Below are positions 8,413-16,647 of a DNA stretch of 64,000 nucleotides, piece after piece. Numbering within the stretch: position 1 is the first letter of the stretch; each line of letters opens with the position of its first letter. A program made the translations under genes and the position numbers. The notes under the pieces were generated by a model that saw nothing but the letters and a program-made list of their open reading frames with translations, did not search any database and was not told the origin of the DNA. The stretch comes from Paenibacillus cremeus. GTDB taxonomy: Bacteria; Bacillota; Bacilli; Paenibacillales; NBRC-103111. The stretch spans positions 1 to 64,000 of the forward strand of contig NZ_VNJI01000032.1 in NCBI RefSeq assembly GCF_007786445.1, written 5' to 3'.

Positions 8413-9474
8413 TTACACTATCCTTGAAATGGTGCCGCTATTTAACATAATCGATTGAATGACCCCTTCAAGCACTAGATCCGGCATATTGACATCTGAG
8501 GAATGGGCAGTCATCGCTACAATCAGCTTCAAATCGGGTACGACATAAATTCTTTGCCCAAAGGCCCCACAGGCGTAGTAGGTTTTAAAAGGAACATTTT
8601 TGAGTGCTCTCATCCACCACAGATTGCCGTATAAAAGCAGCGAGCCATCAGCACTATAGGTTCCTGTTTTTGGGGTTAAGCTCTCGTTAATCCATTGAAA
8701 AGGTATGATTGTCCGACCGTTCCACGTGCCGCCATGCTGATACATTTTTGCCATGTCATGTACGGTCAATTTCGTTCCCCAGCTGCCGATATGATGATTT
8801 TGCGGGTCGACAGCCCACTCCACATCTGAGATGCCCAGCGGCTTGAATAGCTTAGTTTGGGCATACTCTAACAATGGCAGCCCGATGGCCATTTCCAAAA
8901 TGACCGCCAGTAAATGCGTATCCCCATTACTGTAATTAAACCTCGAGCCTGGCTCACAGGCCACCGGATGCTTCAGCACTGCCTCGATCCAATCGGAGGA
9001 ATACATCATTTGCTCGGACGAGGAATTATCCCAATCGTACCACTCCAGTCCTGAGGTCATGGTGAGCAAATGGCGAATCATAATCTCCCCCTTCGCTTCC
9101 CCAGCAAGCTGAGGGAACCAATAGCTCAATTTCTGATCGAGATGCAGCTTCTTCTCCGAAATCGCGATGCCGACTAGCGCAGACAGGATGCTCTTCGTCA
9201 AAGAATATGCCAGCTGCGGGGCTTCGATCGATACCTCATTATCGGAGGCTTCGGCGACAACGAAACCGTTTCGAACGATCACAATACTGCGTACATGGCG
9301 CTCAGGCAGCGTTTCAAACAGCTGGAGCAATCGGCCGGAATGGAATCCTTGGGCTTCGGGCGAAGTGTTTTCCCATTTGCGCGTCGGATCCGGAGCCGCC
9401 ATCCTCGGATTCGCATAATTCATTGAAAACGGTTTGTTTTTCTTGGTTCCTGCTTTTTTCTTGTGCTTTTTCAT
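8413..9474 (-). CDS. Serine beta-lactamase-like hydrolase
   Basis: Member of the class C beta-lactamase/penicillin-binding-protein-like family (PF00144), about 353 residues. The nucleophile motif is SLTK in LAYSLTKSILSALVG, and YSN appears in FNYSNGDTH. Many relatives are esterases, D-amino peptidases or amide hydrolases rather than true beta-lactamases. The N-terminus is very Lys-rich (MKKHKKKAGTKKNK) without a hydrophobic core, so it is probably cytoplasmic. The ATG at 9474 has GGAAGG nine bases upstream; in-frame starts at 9504 and 9483 are less well placed. The promoter overlaps a MarR-like dyad. Confidence 0.85.
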   Translation of the reverse strand: MKKHKKKAGTKKNKPFSMNYANPRMAAPDPTRKWENTSPEAQGFHSGRLLQLFETLPERHVRSIVIVRNGFVVAEASDNEVSIEAPQLAYSLTKSILSALVGIAISEKKLHLDQKLSYWFPQLAGEAKGEIMIRHLLTMTSGLEWYDWDNSSSEQMMYSSDWIEAVLKHPVACEPGSRFNYSNGDTHLLAVILEMAIGLPLLEYAQTKLFKPLGISDVEWAVDPQNHHIGSWGTKLTVHDMAKMYQHGGTWNGRTIIPFQWINESLTPKTGTYSADGSLLLYGNLWWMRALKNVPFKTYYACGAFGQRIYVVPDLKLIVAMTAHSSDVNMPDLVLEGVIQSIMLNSGTISRIV

Positions 9475-9620
9475 CACGATCATCCTTCCGATAGGGGTCA
9501 TCAATTTTTGCTGTGGATCTACTAGGGCGGTTTCTGATGCGGAAGTTCAGCTTAATCGACTTGCTTATCCGTTTCCGTTCACTCGATTAAGATCGGCCGT
9601 GAAATCGTCCATTGCTATAT

Positions 9621-9662
9621 ACAACTTGTATTATACAACTTTAGTGCAATAAAACAAGTTGT
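9621..9662 (-). promoter_or_regulatory. Promoter with MarR-like dyad upstream of the hydrolase
   Basis: On the minus strand TTGTTT (9652-9657) and a perfect TATAAT (9630-9635) are 16 bases apart. Around them ACAACTTGT (9621-9629) is the exact inverse of ACAAGTTGT (9654-9662), and a third half-site ACAACTT lies at 9635-9641. A regulator bound here would cover the promoter. The adjacent MarR gene is the obvious candidate; that link is inference. Confidence 0.6.
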
Positions 9663-9711
9663 AGTGTGAAACTAAATTTTTAATATTTTGTGACAACGCC
9701 CCATGGAAGCC

Positions 9712-10140
9712 CTATTTCCTCCAACGCTTCAAATCTCTGTTCAGTCGTCCCAGCTTGCTTGTCAAATCATGGACTTCGTCCGAGGACCAGTCTTTAAAAA
9801 TTTCTTCATAGGCACGTGAGCGGACGGCCCGCATGGCATCCAGCATGCTCTTCCCTTCGGGAGAGATTTGTAAAAGGCTGATTCTACCGTTTGTGGGATC
9901 GGGATATCGTGTGATATAGTTCTTCTTTTCCAATGTGGCTACTTGTCTGCTAGCCGTTGAAATGTTCAGCAATAACAGCTCTGCGACCTCGTTGATGCCT
10001 ATCGGCCCTCTCTCGCTTAATTCACACAGCAGCAAGTACTCCGAGCGGTCCAGACCTCCCGGTCTAGGACTATAAGAGGTAGCCAAGCGTACCAGCAAAG
10101 CGAGCTCATATTCTATCGAATGGAATGCGTTAGAGTTCAT
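9712..10140 (-). CDS. MarR-family transcriptional regulator
   Basis: Winged-helix regulator of 142 residues, the usual MarR size. The recognition region is GINEVAELLLLNISTASRQVATLEKKNYI, followed by the wing RYPDPTNGRISLLQISPEG. GGAGG lies nine bases before the ATG. Transcription runs toward the hydrolase gene, and the dyad at 9621-9662 lies between the two. It probably represses the hydrolase and perhaps itself. The effector is unknown. Confidence 0.9.
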   Translation of the reverse strand: MNSNAFHSIEYELALLVRLATSYSPRPGGLDRSEYLLLCELSERGPIGINEVAELLLLNISTASRQVATLEKKNYITRYPDPTNGRISLLQISPEGKSMLDAMRAVRSRAYEEIFKDWSSDEVHDLTSKLGRLNRDLKRWRK

Positions 10141-10232
10141 GACTAATTTCCTCCGTACGGATTATTCATTCTTTCCACTATATCATAGAGAGATACCTGT
10201 TCCTAAGACTTTTGAAGCGGTTCCATTCCATA

Positions 10233-10260
10233 CGAAAAACCGCCTGCTTCAGCAGACGGT
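10233..10260 (-). terminator. Minus-strand terminator
   Basis: The stem 10240-10247/10252-10259 (CCGCCTGC with GCAGACGG) is followed on the minus strand by UUUUUCG. It would end transcripts of the esterase operon that read through past 10511. Confidence 0.6.
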
Positions 10261-10370
10261 AGAGAAACGATTGGAGGAAAATTTTACAATATGCATATAC
10301 AGCCCCAAAAGTCAAATCCATCACGAATCTTGTGAAGATTGTGTGATCTAGACATATAAAGGGGATCAAG

Positions 10371-10478
10371 ATGTTCGTGGATAGTTTGAGCTTAAACCCG
10401 TATTGGATGGCCCTGGGCTTCATCCTGTTAGCCTTGCTTCTCGCTGTGGTCGGCTGGCCATTAGTCAAACGACGCTAA
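10371..10478 (+). CDS. Small single-TM hydrophobic peptide, 35 residues
   Basis: Short open reading frame with AAGGGGATC seven bases before ATG. The product starts MFVDSLSLNPYW, continues with one membrane-spanning stretch (MALGFILLALLLAVVGW) and ends with a basic tail PLVKRR before TAA. The good RBS, clear membrane segment and positive-inside end suggest a real small membrane protein. It lies in the gap between a MarR gene and an esterase, both on the other strand. No family recognised; it could be a regulatory peptide of a membrane complex or a type I toxin-like peptide, which is speculation. Confidence 0.5.
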   Translation: MFVDSLSLNPYWMALGFILLALLLAVVGWPLVKRR

Positions 10479-10510
10479 CCCGAACGAAGACTGCCATCTG
10501 CAGTCGAGCT

Positions 10511-11260
10511 TCAAAGCTTGGCCAATATGCCATGCAAGAACTGAGAAAACGCCTCATCCAGCTCGTCCACATGCTTCACTGGGGTATGGGGTGCCCCCTC
10601 CAACGGAATAAAGACGTGCGGCACGCCGGCATGCTTGAGCTGCTCAATCAATCGGTAGCTGTTCTCTATACTGACCAGCTGATCCGCTGTTCCATGTACG
10701 GTAAGGACAGGAATGCTGCCGGAATGCAGAGCCAGCTTCAAATTCCCAGGGGTACCCCAAAGATTTAACATCCCGATCACACCGCTTAGGTCGGCCTGAG
10801 TACCATAGGAGCCGTCACCATAGCACAAATTCACACTGATCATTCCGCCGGCTGAGCCTCCAGCTATGAATAGCCGCTCCGTGTCTATCCCGTATTGGCT
10901 GCCATTGGCTCGAATCCACTCCAAGGCTTGGGTCACATCGGCTAGCGCATCCGACATCGTCCCTTGGAAATCGTCCCCCGGCTGCTCTCTCACCCGGTAA
11001 TCCGCAGAAACGCATACATATCCCTTCTGGGCGAACCGCTCAGCAAAGGTCACGATATAACTCTGGCTCTTGTCATTCCCTGGCCGAAACCCGCCGCCAT
11101 GAACCCACAGAATCGCAGGTCTGCGCTCCAGTGTATCACCTTGAGGCATATAAACATCCAGCTTCAGCTTCTCAAGCTCTCCCAGATTGTTAACCGCCTC
11201 CGTGAAAGCTATATCCCTCCGCACTTCTATTTCTGAAAAGCAGCTGTCTACATAGCGCAT
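10511..11260 (-). CDS. Alpha/beta-hydrolase (esterase/lipase)
   Basis: Cytoplasmic hydrolase of 249 residues in the acetyl-esterase/BD-FAE group. The oxyanion motif HGGGFRPG is near residue 55, the nucleophile motif GGSAGG near residue 130, and the likely catalytic His is in GAPHTP near the C-terminus. The start at 11260 has GGGGAGGAG seven to eight bases upstream; longer frames overlap the PIG-L gene without an RBS. It follows the PIG-L gene by 76 bases and is probably the last gene of a three-gene unit with an MFS transporter, which hints at an acyl or acetyl ester substrate. Substrate unproven. Confidence 0.87.
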   Translation of the reverse strand: MRYVDSCFSEIEVRRDIAFTEAVNNLGELEKLKLDVYMPQGDTLERRPAILWVHGGGFRPGNDKSQSYIVTFAERFAQKGYVCVSADYRVREQPGDDFQGTMSDALADVTQALEWIRANGSQYGIDTERLFIAGGSAGGMISVNLCYGDGSYGTQADLSGVIGMLNLWGTPGNLKLALHSGSIPVLTVHGTADQLVSIENSYRLIEQLKHAGVPHVFIPLEGAPHTPVKHVDELDEAFSQFLHGILAKL

Positions 11261-11336
11261 ACGATAACTCCTCCCCAGCATCGCTTGACTCACACGAATT
11301 GGAATAATTACACTCTGGCGCACTTCAGCGGTCAAA

Positions 11337-12047
11337 CTAATTTTCCTGCAATAAATCCAGCTCCCGAAGAGCTTGCTCCGCATCCTTCTCCGGCCAGATC
11401 TCCCCCAGCTCCCAAGCTAAAATAAATGACTCATATCGCCGATTCTCAGGGAATGTATCCAACGGGCCGAAATACCGTCCTATCGCCAGCTTCTGTGAAT
11501 CATGGGCACGTAAAGCATCCGCCTTCATACTCCATTGCCTCTCCACATCCAATTGAAAGGTGGGCTTGCGTCCCTCCTCAGCTAATGCAGCGGACATGAT
11601 GTAGTACAACTGCTCAACCGACGGGCAGCGCCCGCTCAGCACAGCTTTCGTTGTCATTCGCGAGATGGCCATATGATCGGGATGACGATTGCCGCCATCC
11701 AAGGGGAACGTCACCAGCGTTCGAGGACGATGGTGATTGATGAACCGAATGACACCCTCTAAAAACGTGCTCTCGTCCGCTTCGGCGGTTTTGCCGTCCG
11801 GCAGCCCGAGATACTCTACTTCGGCGAGTCCCAAAATCTCCGCGGCACGGCTCATCTCACGCTCTCGAAGCTCGCCTAGCTGCTCACGGGACCAATGTAT
11901 ATAGTCGCCGTTCTTGTTCCCCGCGTCTCCTCTGGTCGAAAGCAGCATCGAGGGCGGATGGCCTGCATCGGCAAGCTGCCGAATGAAGCCAGCACTCAGA
12001 AACGTCTCATCATCCGGATGAGCATAAATAAAGCTAACATTAGCCAT
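11337..12047 (-). CDS. PIG-L family N-deacetylase
   Basis: Zinc-dependent deacetylase of the PIG-L/LmbE family, 236 residues. The zinc and catalytic motif AHPDDE is at residues 9-14, and the second zinc motif is RHPDHMAIS near 125. Family members remove acetyl groups from GlcNAc-type substrates, including in bacillithiol synthesis. It differs from the short BshB2 form, so bacillithiol is not the obvious role. AGGAG lies ten bases before the ATG. The MFS gene upstream and the esterase downstream suggest processing of an acylated small molecule. Confidence 0.87.
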   Translation of the reverse strand: MANVSFIYAHPDDETFLSAGFIRQLADAGHPPSMLLSTRGDAGNKNGDYIHWSREQLGELREREMSRAAEILGLAEVEYLGLPDGKTAEADESTFLEGVIRFINHHRPRTLVTFPLDGGNRHPDHMAISRMTTKAVLSGRCPSVEQLYYIMSAALAEEGRKPTFQLDVERQWSMKADALRAHDSQKLAIGRYFGPLDTFPENRRYESFILAWELGEIWPEKDAEQALRELDLLQEN

Positions 12048-12106
12048 AGGTATGGCACTCCTGTCTTGTCAATTGTCCAGCTTGAACAAGCTTAATGGTA
12101 CTGCGC

Positions 12107-13546
12107 TTACCGCTGGATTTCAACCTGCTGCAGCTTCTGCGCTTGGCCGAACCATACAGTAGACACGGTCTGTACTGTCGCTGCGATATAGAACGGCAGC
12201 ACGAAGGCTCCACCCTCGATCATATGCCCGAAAGCGCCCGGCCACAGTACGACGCCCAGCCGAAGCATAAAAGATGTGAGTCTACTCTGCCAATTCCGGC
12301 TCCCCGCGCTGCGCTGTATGTTCATGACTACAGAGCGGCTCCCTCTCGTACCCAGGTTAAACATGGTGCAGCAAATATATAAGACTGCCGCGCCTAGGAA
12401 CCAAGGCACCCAAGGCATTACAAGGACGCATGCGATTCCCGCCAATTGCAAGCCTACAACCGGCTTCACGGAGCCGTAGCGCTTCGATGCGCGGATCACT
12501 GCGAGCGAGGTCAAGCCTGTCATGAGATAGGAAGCCGAAATGACCAATCCGATCATCGAGGTCGATGCACCGAATCGGGCCGCCAGCCAATAGGACGACA
12601 TGGTGCTGGCTAACGTCACAGCGATGCTGTTAAATAAATTCACGAGTGTTAGCAGCTGGTCGCGGGGGCCGAACGAAGCCCGTATAAGCGTCCCCAGAAT
12701 TAAGAAGCAGAATAAAAAAACCGGGAGCAGCGCTGACCAAAGTGGAGGCATATGCTGCCGCAGCGAAAGCCATAGACCAATCGCAATGGCCACCACAATG
12801 CCCCACCCGATGAAGCTCCTCAGACTCCATCTTTGAGCAGGTGCAGCTTGCACCGCCACAGCTTCAACAGGTCCCGCCGCACCCTTCGTCTCTTCCATCT
12901 GCGGTTTTTTCCGCTCGCCACCGGTTACCTTCAGCAAAACGGCCATGGCACACAGCGAGAACAGTGCAATCACGGCAAACAGCGGCCTGTATGCATTCAC
13001 TCCTGGCAGCCATTGGTGCAGGATGGGAGTTGTTCCGGCAAGCAAAGATCCGATCCCCAGCCCCCAGTAGCCGAGCAGCGCGTTCATGCCATAGATATGG
13101 TCTGCGTTCTTTCGCGCGAATGCGCCAAGCCATCTGCGCTCGATCGGCGAGATTGGGCCGCCGGAGCCGGTATGCCCCATGCCAAAGCCCGCCACAATGA
13201 CCGCTGCGCATAGAGCGATGGTGTTGGTGGTGAACGTGATGAGCAGCGCCGCGGCTGCCGTAAGTGCTTCAAAAAGCAGCAAGTACCGCTTCGAGCCGAG
13301 CCGCGCGACCAGCTCCCCTGCGAACGAGGTAACAACGGTTCTAAACACGCCGCTTGCGACCAGCAGTCCCCCGACGGCGCCAGCGTTCCAGCCCAGCTCC
13401 TTCAGATAGAGGCTCATCACAACGACGGCAATCCCCTGACAAATGCTGCGAATAAAAGCCGACATCTGCAGGAGCCTTAGCGAAGCATGCGAGCCCAGCC
13501 AAGCATTGATTTTATCGACGAATTTTAGTTCCACTGTACCATTCAT
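12107..13546 (-). CDS. MFS transporter
   Basis: Major facilitator protein of 479 residues with about twelve membrane segments and a charged central loop near residues 210-240. The N-terminal half holds the loop LVARLGSKRYLLLFEALTA, and a glycine-rich stretch GFGMGHTGSGGPISPIERR occurs in the fourth to fifth segments. It resembles DHA-type exporters more than sugar permeases, but the substrate cannot be read. It begins an apparent operon with the PIG-L deacetylase and esterase genes. The RBS before the ATG is weak (GGGCAGGG directly adjacent), and the GTG at codon 5 is an alternative. Confidence 0.85.
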   Translation of the reverse strand: MNGTVELKFVDKINAWLGSHASLRLLQMSAFIRSICQGIAVVVMSLYLKELGWNAGAVGGLLVASGVFRTVVTSFAGELVARLGSKRYLLLFEALTAAAALLITFTTNTIALCAAVIVAGFGMGHTGSGGPISPIERRWLGAFARKNADHIYGMNALLGYWGLGIGSLLAGTTPILHQWLPGVNAYRPLFAVIALFSLCAMAVLLKVTGGERKKPQMEETKGAAGPVEAVAVQAAPAQRWSLRSFIGWGIVVAIAIGLWLSLRQHMPPLWSALLPVFLFCFLILGTLIRASFGPRDQLLTLVNLFNSIAVTLASTMSSYWLAARFGASTSMIGLVISASYLMTGLTSLAVIRASKRYGSVKPVVGLQLAGIACVLVMPWVPWFLGAAVLYICCTMFNLGTRGSRSVVMNIQRSAGSRNWQSRLTSFMLRLGVVLWPGAFGHMIEGGAFVLPFYIAATVQTVSTVWFGQAQKLQQVEIQR

Positions 13547-13620
13547 CCCTGCCCATTTACCATGATTTCATAATTTTACCAAACATATGTTCCTTCTGTA
13601 AAGACAACAAATCTTGAGAC

Positions 13621-13648
13621 AAAAACAAAAAGTCCCGAAGCTCGGGAC
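13621..13648 (-). terminator. Terminator after the small gene at 13.7 kb
   Basis: The stem GTCCCGA (13632-13638) pairs with TCGGGAC (13642-13648) and is followed on the minus strand by UUUUUGUUUUU. It starts 12 bases past the stop of the 61-residue gene, which supports that gene being real. Confidence 0.8.
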
Positions 13649-13660
13649 CTTCCTCTCACG

Positions 13661-13846
13661 CTATCTGGCGCCTCTGACTTTAAACTTGTACAGCGTACCT
13701 TCGCTTTCTCCGGACCGGATCTCATACGGCTGCACCTGTACCTGAATCCGGTAATCGCTGAACGATTCGTTGTAAGCCACCATTTCTTCCTTGCTTTCGC
13801 GGTACACCTTTAACCCCTCTAGATTTGTGTACATAAACACGAACAT
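13661..13846 (-). CDS. Small hypothetical protein, 61 residues
   Basis: No family recognised. The product (MFVFMYTNLEGLKVYRESK at the start) is polar, mixed-charge and probably a small alpha/beta fold; the C-terminus GTLYKFKVRGAR is basic. The ATG at 13846 has GGGG about ten bases upstream, and an in-frame GTG at 13855 is the alternative. A clean terminator directly follows the stop, and no longer reading frame competes on either strand. It stands alone between an MFS gene and the divergent dipeptidase gene. Confidence 0.55.
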   Translation of the reverse strand: MFVFMYTNLEGLKVYRESKEEMVAYNESFSDYRIQVQVQPYEIRSGESEGTLYKFKVRGAR

Positions 13847-14001
13847 TGCATTCACGCCCCGTTCATCAGTATACTTTGAAATAACTATAGCAGGACGAGC
13901 TTGCAGGATGCAGTCGAAACTTGAAAGCCAATATATTAAAAATTGCTAAACTATACCATGAAAATAGTAGAAACAAATTACATGAAAAAGGTGCGTTAAA
14001 C

Positions 14002-14706
14002 ATGAAGCCAAAGCCCATTGCGCCCCACCCTTCTCCAAAGGGAAACTATCGGACGCTTCCCATCCAGGAATGCGGCGAGCCGCTAATCTCGTTAACCGGA
14101 CTCTCTCCGAAAATTCAAGTGTATCCGTTTTACCATCAGACGAATATAGCCGGAGCCTTAGCCGATTGTTTCCTGCGCGAGAGCGTTGTAACGAAGCTAA
14201 TCGAAGCGGCAAAGCACCTGCCGGATGAACACTTCTTCGTCGTGCTGGACGGCTACCGGCCGTATGAGGTGCAGCTGGAGCTGTATCGCATGATCAAGCG
14301 GGATATCGAAGCCAGAGGCGAGTTCCGTTCGGAAGAGGAAGTGGCAAAAGAAGTAGCGAAATACGTCGCTTATCCTTCGCCTAATATCGAAACTCCTTCT
14401 CCGCATATGACCGGAGGCGCAGTCGATTTAACGATTGGAACCGCTAGCGGCTGGCTTGACATGGGGACGGATTTTGACGACTTCACGGTGAAGGCCCAAA
14501 CGACATGGTTCGAGCAGCTCAGCGAGCCCGATGAGAGGGAGCTGCAGATCCGGGACAACCGAAGGCTGCTGTACCACGCTATGACCTCCGCAGGCTTCGC
14601 TAATTATGAGAACGAATGGTGGCATTACGATTATGGCAACCAGCGCTGGGCGATGGAAACGGGACAAACTGCATTTTACAAAGGAATAGGAGAACAACGA
14701 TCATGA
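14002..14706 (+). CDS. VanX-like D-Ala-D-Ala dipeptidase (M15D)
   Basis: Zinc peptidase of 234 residues that would cleave D-Ala-D-Ala-type dipeptides. Motifs of the M15D family are visible: DGYRP near residue 84, SPHMTGGAVDLT (zinc His and Asp) near 135, and ENEWWHYDYG (catalytic Glu and zinc His) near 212. No signal peptide, so it is cytoplasmic, more like housekeeping DdpX/VanX-like enzymes for wall recycling. The ATG at 14002 has AAAGGTG upstream. No vanH or vanA gene is near, so glycopeptide resistance is not implied. Its stop overlaps the exonuclease start by ATGA. Confidence 0.9.
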   Translation: MKPKPIAPHPSPKGNYRTLPIQECGEPLISLTGLSPKIQVYPFYHQTNIAGALADCFLRESVVTKLIEAAKHLPDEHFFVVLDGYRPYEVQLELYRMIKRDIEARGEFRSEEEVAKEVAKYVAYPSPNIETPSPHMTGGAVDLTIGTASGWLDMGTDFDDFTVKAQTTWFEQLSEPDERELQIRDNRRLLYHAMTSAGFANYENEWWHYDYGNQRWAMETGQTAFYKGIGEQRS

Positions 14707-15470
14707 AGCTGGTTTCTTGGAATGTGAACGGACTGAGAGCCTGTGTCAATAAAGGCTTTACCGAGTATTTTGCGCAGACGGACGCGGATATTTTCTGCGT
14801 TCAGGAGACGAAGCTGCAAGAGGGGCAAATCACGCTGGAGATCGGCGAGGAGTATTCCCAATACTGGAATTACGCCATCAAAAAGGGCTATTCCGGCACC
14901 GCCGTGTTTACAAAAATCAAGCCGATTTCAGTCCGGTACGGGATCGAGGAAGATCAGGAGCCCGAGGGGCGAATCCTTACGCTGGAATTCGAAGCCTTTT
15001 ACTTGATTACCGTCTATACTCCGAATGCCAAACGCGATCTATCGAGGCTTGACTATCGATTGGTGTGGGAGGACCGGTTTCGTGCCTACCTTCAGCAGCT
15101 GGACGCTATCAAGCCGGTCATTGTTTGCGGGGATTTAAATGTGGCGCACCAAGAGATCGACCTCAAGAACGCCAAGTCCAACAAAGGCAATTCCGGCTTT
15201 ACAACGGAAGAACGAGAGAAAATGACGCAGCTGCTGGACAGCGGCTTTCTCGACAGCTTCAGGCACTTTTATCCGGATCGTACCGATGCGTTCACCTGGT
15301 GGTCTAATATGCCCAAGGTGCGCGAACGAAATGTCGGATGGCGGATTGATTACTTCCTCTGCTCGGCTCGCTTGGCTCCCAGCTTGACGGACGCACAGAT
15401 TGATGCGCATGTGACCGGTAGCGATCATTGCCCTGTTGTCCTGCTTATGAAGGATGAGGCGGGCCTCTGA
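14703..15470 (+). CDS. exoA: Exodeoxyribonuclease III (AP endonuclease)
   Basis: DNA-repair enzyme of 255 residues with AP endonuclease and 3'-exonuclease activity on duplex DNA. All family blocks are present: WNVNGLRA, QETK (metal Glu), YTPNAKR, GDLNVAH, GWRIDYFL and the catalytic GSDHCPV at the C-terminus. Length matches Bacillus ExoA. Translation is coupled to the dipeptidase through a 4-bp overlap, an odd functional pairing. A strong hairpin follows the stop. Confidence 0.95.
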   Translation: MKLVSWNVNGLRACVNKGFTEYFAQTDADIFCVQETKLQEGQITLEIGEEYSQYWNYAIKKGYSGTAVFTKIKPISVRYGIEEDQEPEGRILTLEFEAFYLITVYTPNAKRDLSRLDYRLVWEDRFRAYLQQLDAIKPVIVCGDLNVAHQEIDLKNAKSNKGNSGFTTEEREKMTQLLDSGFLDSFRHFYPDRTDAFTWWSNMPKVRERNVGWRIDYFLCSARLAPSLTDAQIDAHVTGSDHCPVVLLMKDEAGL

Positions 15471-15476
15471 ACAAAC

Positions 15477-15520
15477 AAAGGGTCTTACATCTTAGCCAAG
15501 GCTAACATGTAAGGCCCTTT
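15477..15520. terminator. Bidirectional terminator
   Basis: A roughly 21-bp nearly perfect stem pairs 15477-15497 with 15500-15520 (AAAGGG outer ends). It sits between convergent genes ending at 15470 and 15543 and has T-rich flanks on both sides. Confidence 0.85.
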
Positions 15521-15542
15521 CCCTTGGAGACACACGGTGCTC

Positions 15543-16559
15543 CTACACTCCAAACGCTTCCATCTGACGCACCCACTCGGAATGAACGGCTGCGAAACGG
15601 TCCTCCAGCTGCATTTTTCCCTCATCTACCGTGTGGCCGTCGCGCTCATACCAGTCCAGCATCATCCGCAGGCCTTCGTTGAGAGAAATCGATACTTCAA
15701 AGGATGGCACATCGCGCTTAATCTTCGAATTGTCGAACAAGCCTGCGTAGCTTTTTTCATAATGCAGATGAGCGAACAAGCTGGCATCCGCTTTCATCAG
15801 AAGCTCGGTCGGAATATGCACGATCTTCGGCTCCACGCCCAGAACACGTCCGAACTCCAGATAGAGATCATCCCAAACTCGATTTTCTTCGCTTGTCACA
15901 TGGTACGCTTGACCAAAGGTCCGCTCGTTTCCAACGGCCCCAACGAACGCTTTGGCCAAATCAGGCGCAAAAGTAAAGCTCCAAGGAAGCTTCCCGTCTC
16001 CAAACATCAAGAGCGGCAATCCGTTGCGAATCCGATGGACGATATTATAATTTTGGCGCAAGATTCCCAGATTCGCACCGCCAACCCCGTAGGTCAGCGA
16101 CGGACGAATGATCGTGATCGCAAGGCCCTCCGCTTGAATGACCTGCTGCAAATATTGCTCCATCAACGCTTTCTCATACGCATACGGGAAGGCTGGATCA
16201 TCGAACAGAACTTCCGCATCCTCCTGCACTGGTGTAGTGCGGAAAGGCCGTTTATAAGCCGCTCCCGTGGAGCAGAAAATGAACTGCCCTGTACGCCCGC
16301 GGAACGTGTCCACCGTCATCCGAGCATCCTGAGCGGTAAAGCTGATCATATCGATGACCGTATCAAACGAGCGCTCAGCCATCAAGGCTTGGAACGCCGC
16401 TGTATCGGATCTGCTGCCAATTAACCATTCGTAGCGCTCGGCTTGCGGCAGCTTTTTCGAGCCCCGGTTAAAAATGGTGACTTGATGACCCGCTTCCATC
16501 AGCTGCTGCGAGATTTGACTGCTGATTACACCGGTACCGCCTAAAATTAGAATATTCAT
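15543..16559 (-). CDS. NAD-dependent epimerase/dehydratase (extended SDR)
   Basis: Rossmann-fold enzyme of 338 residues. The cofactor motif GGTGVIS is at residues 7-13 and the catalytic YxxxK is YAYEK around residue 157. The fold resembles the atypical SDR group that also includes the CSP41/isoflavone-reductase-like proteins. GGAG lies eight bases before ATG 16559; an upstream in-frame ATG at 16604 lacks an RBS. It follows the Gfo/Idh/MocA gene by 88 bases and is likely co-transcribed. Together they suggest oxidation or epimerisation of a sugar or sugar nucleotide. Substrate unknown. Confidence 0.85.
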   Translation of the reverse strand: MNILILGGTGVISSQISQQLMEAGHQVTIFNRGSKKLPQAERYEWLIGSRSDTAAFQALMAERSFDTVIDMISFTAQDARMTVDTFRGRTGQFIFCSTGAAYKRPFRTTPVQEDAEVLFDDPAFPYAYEKALMEQYLQQVIQAEGLAITIIRPSLTYGVGGANLGILRQNYNIVHRIRNGLPLLMFGDGKLPWSFTFAPDLAKAFVGAVGNERTFGQAYHVTSEENRVWDDLYLEFGRVLGVEPKIVHIPTELLMKADASLFAHLHYEKSYAGLFDNSKIKRDVPSFEVSISLNEGLRMMLDWYERDGHTVDEGKMQLEDRFAAVHSEWVRQMEAFGV

Positions 16560-16647
16560 ACGCTCAACTCCGCCCGCTTTCGTTGATATTATGCAATTGT
16601 GCACGTGTGCATAACACTATATTACCATAATCTGCGGGTGGTGTCGC

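Noticed and set aside
8413-9474. A true beta-lactamase resistance gene.
   Set aside because: SxxK and YSN motifs are shared by many esterases and peptidases of the family, and the protein has no export signal.
14002-14706. Part of a vancomycin resistance cluster.
   Set aside because: No vanH-, vanA- or vanRS-like genes are adjacent; the protein fits general D-Ala-D-Ala recycling.
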